Below are positions 4,920 to 7,466 of a stretch of 7,466 nucleotides of DNA, one piece after another. The stretch is from an uncultured Eggerthellaceae bacterium (GTDB taxonomy: Bacteria; Actinomycetota; Coriobacteriia; Coriobacteriales; Eggerthellaceae). The notes below the pieces were generated by a model that was not told where the DNA came from, searched no databases, and worked only from the letters and a program-made list of their open reading frames with translations. The position numbers and the translations under genes are program-made. The first letter of the stretch is position 1, and each line of letters begins with the position of its first letter. The stretch is taken from contig CAJUFC010000091.1 in NCBI GenBank assembly GCA_910585565.1, positions 1-7,466 of the forward strand. The letters run 5' to 3'.

Positions 4920-6528
4920 GGAGACACTCCCCGCTCATCTCCTCAGGCGGCTGAAGCCCAATCATCCGCAGCAGCGTCGGCGCGATGTCGGAGAGCTTGC
5001 CGGTGCGCTCGGTGAGGGCAAAGCCGCTGCCTGAGTAGTCGATGAGCACGAGCGGCACCAAGGCCGTCGTATGCGCCGTGAAGGGCGTCCCGTCGGCCGC
5101 GAGCATCTTGTCCGCATTGCCGTGGTCAGCCGTGAGCAGCACGACCCCCTGCTTCTCGGCCATGGCCTCGAGCACCGCGCCCACGCCAGCATCCACCGCC
5201 TCCACGGCAGCGACGGCCGCCGGGATGACGCCGGTATGCCCCACCATGTCGCAGTTGGCGAAGTTGACGATGTAGACGTCTGCGGCATCCTCGCGGATGG
5301 CTTGCGCCAGCGTCGAGGCCACCTCAGGGGCGCTCATCTCGGGTTGAAGGTCATAGGTGGCGACGTTCGGGCTCGGGATGAGCGTGCGCTGCTCGCCGCG
5401 CACCGGCTCCTCCACGCCGCCGTTGAGGAAGAACGTCACGTGTGCGTACTTCTCGGTCTCGGCGATATGGTACTGAGACAGGCCCGCCTCCGCCAGCGCG
5501 TCGGCCAGCACGTGCGGCGGGAACTCCTTTGCGAACGCCACCGGAGCGGCAAGTGCGGGGTCGTACTCGGTCAGGCAGACGAAGTCCACCCGGGGGCGGC
5601 AGGCGCGCTCGAAGCCGTCGAAGCCGTCATCGATGAGCGCGCGCGTGATCTCGCGCGCCCGATCGGGCCGGAAGTTGAAGAAGACGACAGCGTCGCCATC
5701 CTGCATCCCGCGCCGGTCAAAGGCGACCGGCACCACGAACTCGTCGGTCACGCCTGCGTCGTAGGACTGCTGCATGGCGGTCGCCGGGCTGAGGTCGGTG
5801 AAGTTCGCTGCGCACGCGATAGTGTCGTATGCCTTCTGCACGCGGTCCCACCGCTTGTCGCGGTCCATGGCATAGTAGCGTCCCGAAATGGAGGCAATCT
5901 CGATGCGGCACCGCACGCCAGGCGATGCGCCGCGCGCGCCGCCATCCGCCGCGGCGCCAGCACCCGCATCCGCACCTGCGCCCTCGCGCTCGATGGCCTC
6001 GATCCCTGCCTCCAGCGCGCGCACGAATCCCAGCCCGCTCTCGGGCGGCACGTCGCGCCCGTCCATGAAGCAGTGCACGAACACGCGCTCGACGCCAGAG
6101 GCGACCGCAGCGCGCAGCAGCGCATACAGGTGCGCGTTGGAAGAATGCACGCCCCCGTCGCTCAGAAGCCCCATGAGGTGCAAAACGCCTCCACGCTCGC
6201 GAACGCCGGCAAACGCCTCTTGCAGCACGGGGTTGGCAGCAATGGAGCCGTCGGCGCACGCCGCGTTGATGCGCGTCAACTCTTGGTAGACCACGCGCCC
6301 CGCGCCGATGTTGAGGTGCCCCACCTCGGAGTTGCCCATCTGACCCTCAGGCAGCCCCACCGCCTCGCCCGACGCAGCCAGGCGCGTCCACGGGTAGGAG
6401 GCGAAGACCTCGTCGAGCACCGGGGTGTCAGCCTGCGAGATGGCGTTTCCCTCGCCCGCGTCAGCAAGGCCGAAGCCATCCATGATGATGAGGCACGCGG
6501 GAAGCCGCTTCGCCACAGCGTCGCCCAT
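4912..6528 (-). CDS. gpmI: 2,3-bisphosphoglycerate-independent phosphoglycerate mutase
   Basis: A 538-residue cytosolic glycolytic enzyme of the alkaline phosphatase superfamily that interconverts 3- and 2-phosphoglycerate through a phosphoserine intermediate, with two divalent metals, usually Mn. The key residues are present: D17 in IMDGFG, the catalytic S67 in GNSEVGH, H128 in GGVHSS, DGRD (156-159), SGRYYAMDRDKRW (215-227), RPDR (287-290), K360, D427 and H431 in NCDMVGHTG, D468-H469 in TADHGN, and H486 in TAHTT. The protein is longer than the usual 510-515 residues because of an Ala/Gly-rich insertion of about 20 residues (about 182-204) just before the SGRYY block. The ATG starts two bases after the tpiA stop, so translation is probably coupled. 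It belongs to the pgk-tpiA-gpmI operon and supplies the step after Pgk. Confidence 0.97.
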   Translation of the reverse strand: MGDAVAKRLPACLIIMDGFGLADAGEGNAISQADTPVLDEVFASYPWTRLAASGEAVGLPEGQMGNSEVGHLNIGAGRVVYQELTRINAACADGSIAANPVLQEAFAGVRERGGVLHLMGLLSDGGVHSSNAHLYALLRAAVASGVERVFVHCFMDGRDVPPESGLGFVRALEAGIEAIEREGAGADAGAGAAADGGARGASPGVRCRIEIASISGRYYAMDRDKRWDRVQKAYDTIACAANFTDLSPATAMQQSYDAGVTDEFVVPVAFDRRGMQDGDAVVFFNFRPDRAREITRALIDDGFDGFERACRPRVDFVCLTEYDPALAAPVAFAKEFPPHVLADALAEAGLSQYHIAETEKYAHVTFFLNGGVEEPVRGEQRTLIPSPNVATYDLQPEMSAPEVASTLAQAIREDAADVYIVNFANCDMVGHTGVIPAAVAAVEAVDAGVGAVLEAMAEKQGVVLLTADHGNADKMLAADGTPFTAHTTALVPLVLIDYSGSGFALTERTGKLSDIAPTLLRMIGLQPPEEMSGECLLA

Positions 6529-6530
6529 GG

Positions 6531-7310
6531 CTACAGAGCCGCCTTCACGATGGCGATGAACGACTCCGCCTTGAGGGCGGCGCCCCCGATGAGGCCGCCG
6601 TCGATGTCCTCTTGTGCCAGCAAGAGCTCGGCGTTGCCCTCGTTCATCGACCCGCCGTACAAAACACGCATGTCATCGGCGCGCTCGTCGCCGAAAAGCT
6701 CGCCCAAGGTCACGCGGATGGCGCGGCACACCTCTTCGGCCTGCTCGGGCGTCGCCGTGCGGCCGGTGCCGATGGCCCAGATGGGCTCGTAGGCGACGAC
6801 GCATCCTGCGGCGTCCGTGGCGTCGAGCCCGGCGAACGCCGCGCGCACCTGCTTGTCGACGAAGTCGAGGTAGGTGCCCTCGTCGCGCACGGCCAGCGAC
6901 TCGCCGACGCACACGATGGGATGAATCGGCTGCACCTTGTTCTCGATGAGTGCCTTGACCTTCTTGTTCACGTCCTCGTTCGTCTCGCCGAAGAGCGTGC
7001 GCCGCTCGGAATGGCCGACGATGCAGTACGTGCATCCCACGTCGCGCAGCATGGCGACGGATATCTCGCCCGTATAGGCGCCAGACGCCTCCCAATAGAC
7101 GTTCTGCGCGCCGATGGCGATCTTTTGCTTGTCGAACTCGAGCACGGTATGAGCCGGCTTCAAGTCCACGTACGGAGGGCATATCGCCACATCCACCGTG
7201 TCGGTCCAGTCGTTCTCGAACCGATTCGAAATCTCTTGGGTGAGCACGACGGCCTCGGCCACCGTGTTGTTCATCTTCCAGTTGCCTGCAATGAGCTTGC
7301 GCCTTGTCAT
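6531..7310 (-). CDS. tpiA: Triosephosphate isomerase
   Basis: A 259-residue TIM-barrel enzyme of the cytosol that interconverts dihydroxyacetone phosphate and glyceraldehyde 3-phosphate. All catalytic signatures are present: N10 and K12 in AGNWKMN, the electrophile H100 in IVGHSERR (97-104), the catalytic base E175 in VAYEPIWAIGTG (172-183), the flexible loop 6 running on to TATP, and the phosphate-binding YGGS (218-221) and GGLIGGAAL (238-246). The length is normal. The ATG is supported by AAGGAG (7322-7317) with six bases of spacing. The gene starts 14 bases after pgk and ends two bases before gpmI, so the three form one operon. Confidence 0.98.
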   Translation of the reverse strand: MTRRKLIAGNWKMNNTVAEAVVLTQEISNRFENDWTDTVDVAICPPYVDLKPAHTVLEFDKQKIAIGAQNVYWEASGAYTGEISVAMLRDVGCTYCIVGHSERRTLFGETNEDVNKKVKALIENKVQPIHPIVCVGESLAVRDEGTYLDFVDKQVRAAFAGLDATDAAGCVVAYEPIWAIGTGRTATPEQAEEVCRAIRVTLGELFGDERADDMRVLYGGSMNEGNAELLLAQEDIDGGLIGGAALKAESFIAIVKAAL

Positions 7311-7324
7311 GGGATGCTCCTTAT

Positions 7325-7466
7325 CTATCGCTTGAGTGCCTCGACGCCCGGCAGGGCCTCGCCCTGGACCAGCTCCATGCTGGCGCCGCCGCCCGTCGAT
7401 ATGAACGTCATCTTGTCGGCAACGCCGAACTTGTTGACCGCAGCCACGCTGTCGCCGCCGCCGATG
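7325..7466 (-). CDS. pgk: Phosphoglycerate kinase, C-terminal end (cut by window edge)
   Basis: Only the last 46 codons are in the window; they translate, on the minus strand, to a classic Pgk C-terminus. The nucleotide-binding block begins IGGGDSVAAVNKFG, is followed by MTFISTGGGASMEL, and the protein ends LPGVEALKR and a TAG stop. The enzyme transfers phosphate from 1,3-bisphosphoglycerate to ADP in glycolysis. The stop codon lies two bases before the tpiA Shine-Dalgarno, which marks an operon. The rest of pgk, and probably gap, should lie beyond the right edge. Confidence 0.97.
   Translation of the reverse strand, partial: IGGGDSVAAVNKFGVADKMTFISTGGGASMELVQGEALPGVEALKR

Noticed and set aside
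5071..6792. A 573-codon plus-strand open frame opposite gpmI and the end of tpiA
   Set aside because: It is antisense to two genes with complete catalytic motifs. Its translation is rich in Arg, His, Val and Ala with no domain, as expected for the mirror frame of a GC-rich gene.

Overview
The window is about 7.5 kb of high-GC chromosomal DNA with an ordinary housekeeping gene set. It most likely comes from an actinobacterium of the class Coriobacteriia, possibly the Eggerthella/Slackia group. This placement is inference from protein flavour, the pgk-tpiA-gpmI-secG order and GC-rich third codon positions; no 16S rRNA gene is present. I see no transposase, integrase, phage gene, CRISPR array or toxin-antitoxin pair.

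Layout from left to right. (1) On the minus strand is the 5' part of an RNase D gene (rnd), running off the left edge. (2) Divergent from it, across only 27 bases, is a plus-strand lipid kinase of the diacylglycerol kinase family. (3) About 240 bases rich in inverted repeats then lead into a plus-strand gene for an unrecognised 63-residue protein, which ends at a strong intrinsic terminator. (4) Facing it on the minus strand is a tRNA-Leu(GAG)/tRNA-Val(GAC) pair with its own promoter and terminator, downstream of a minus-strand terC-family membrane protein gene. (5) Divergent from terC is a plus-strand gene for an unrecognised 327-residue protein with one membrane span. (6) Converging on that gene is a minus-strand block that reads, in transcription order, pgk (3' end only), tpiA, gpmI, secG, tRNA-Gly(GCC), tRNA-Cys(GCA).

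The pgk-tpiA-gpmI genes are tightly packed (14 and 2 bases apart) and encode consecutive or linked glycolytic enzymes, so they are almost certainly one operon. secG encodes a subunit of the Sec translocase. It has a near-consensus promoter whose -35 box overlaps the gpmI stop codon. The tRNA-Gly gene also has its own near-consensus promoter, while tRNA-Cys sits behind an apparent terminator hairpin. All four tRNA genes encode the 3' CCA.

The parts that established families do not explain are the 63-residue protein with its structured leader, the 327-residue membrane-anchored protein, an Ala/Gly-rich insertion in GpmI, and several compact regulatory arrangements: overlapping divergent promoters, possible leaderless starts, and the hairpin between two tRNAs. 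I found no clear evidence of a novel multi-gene system.
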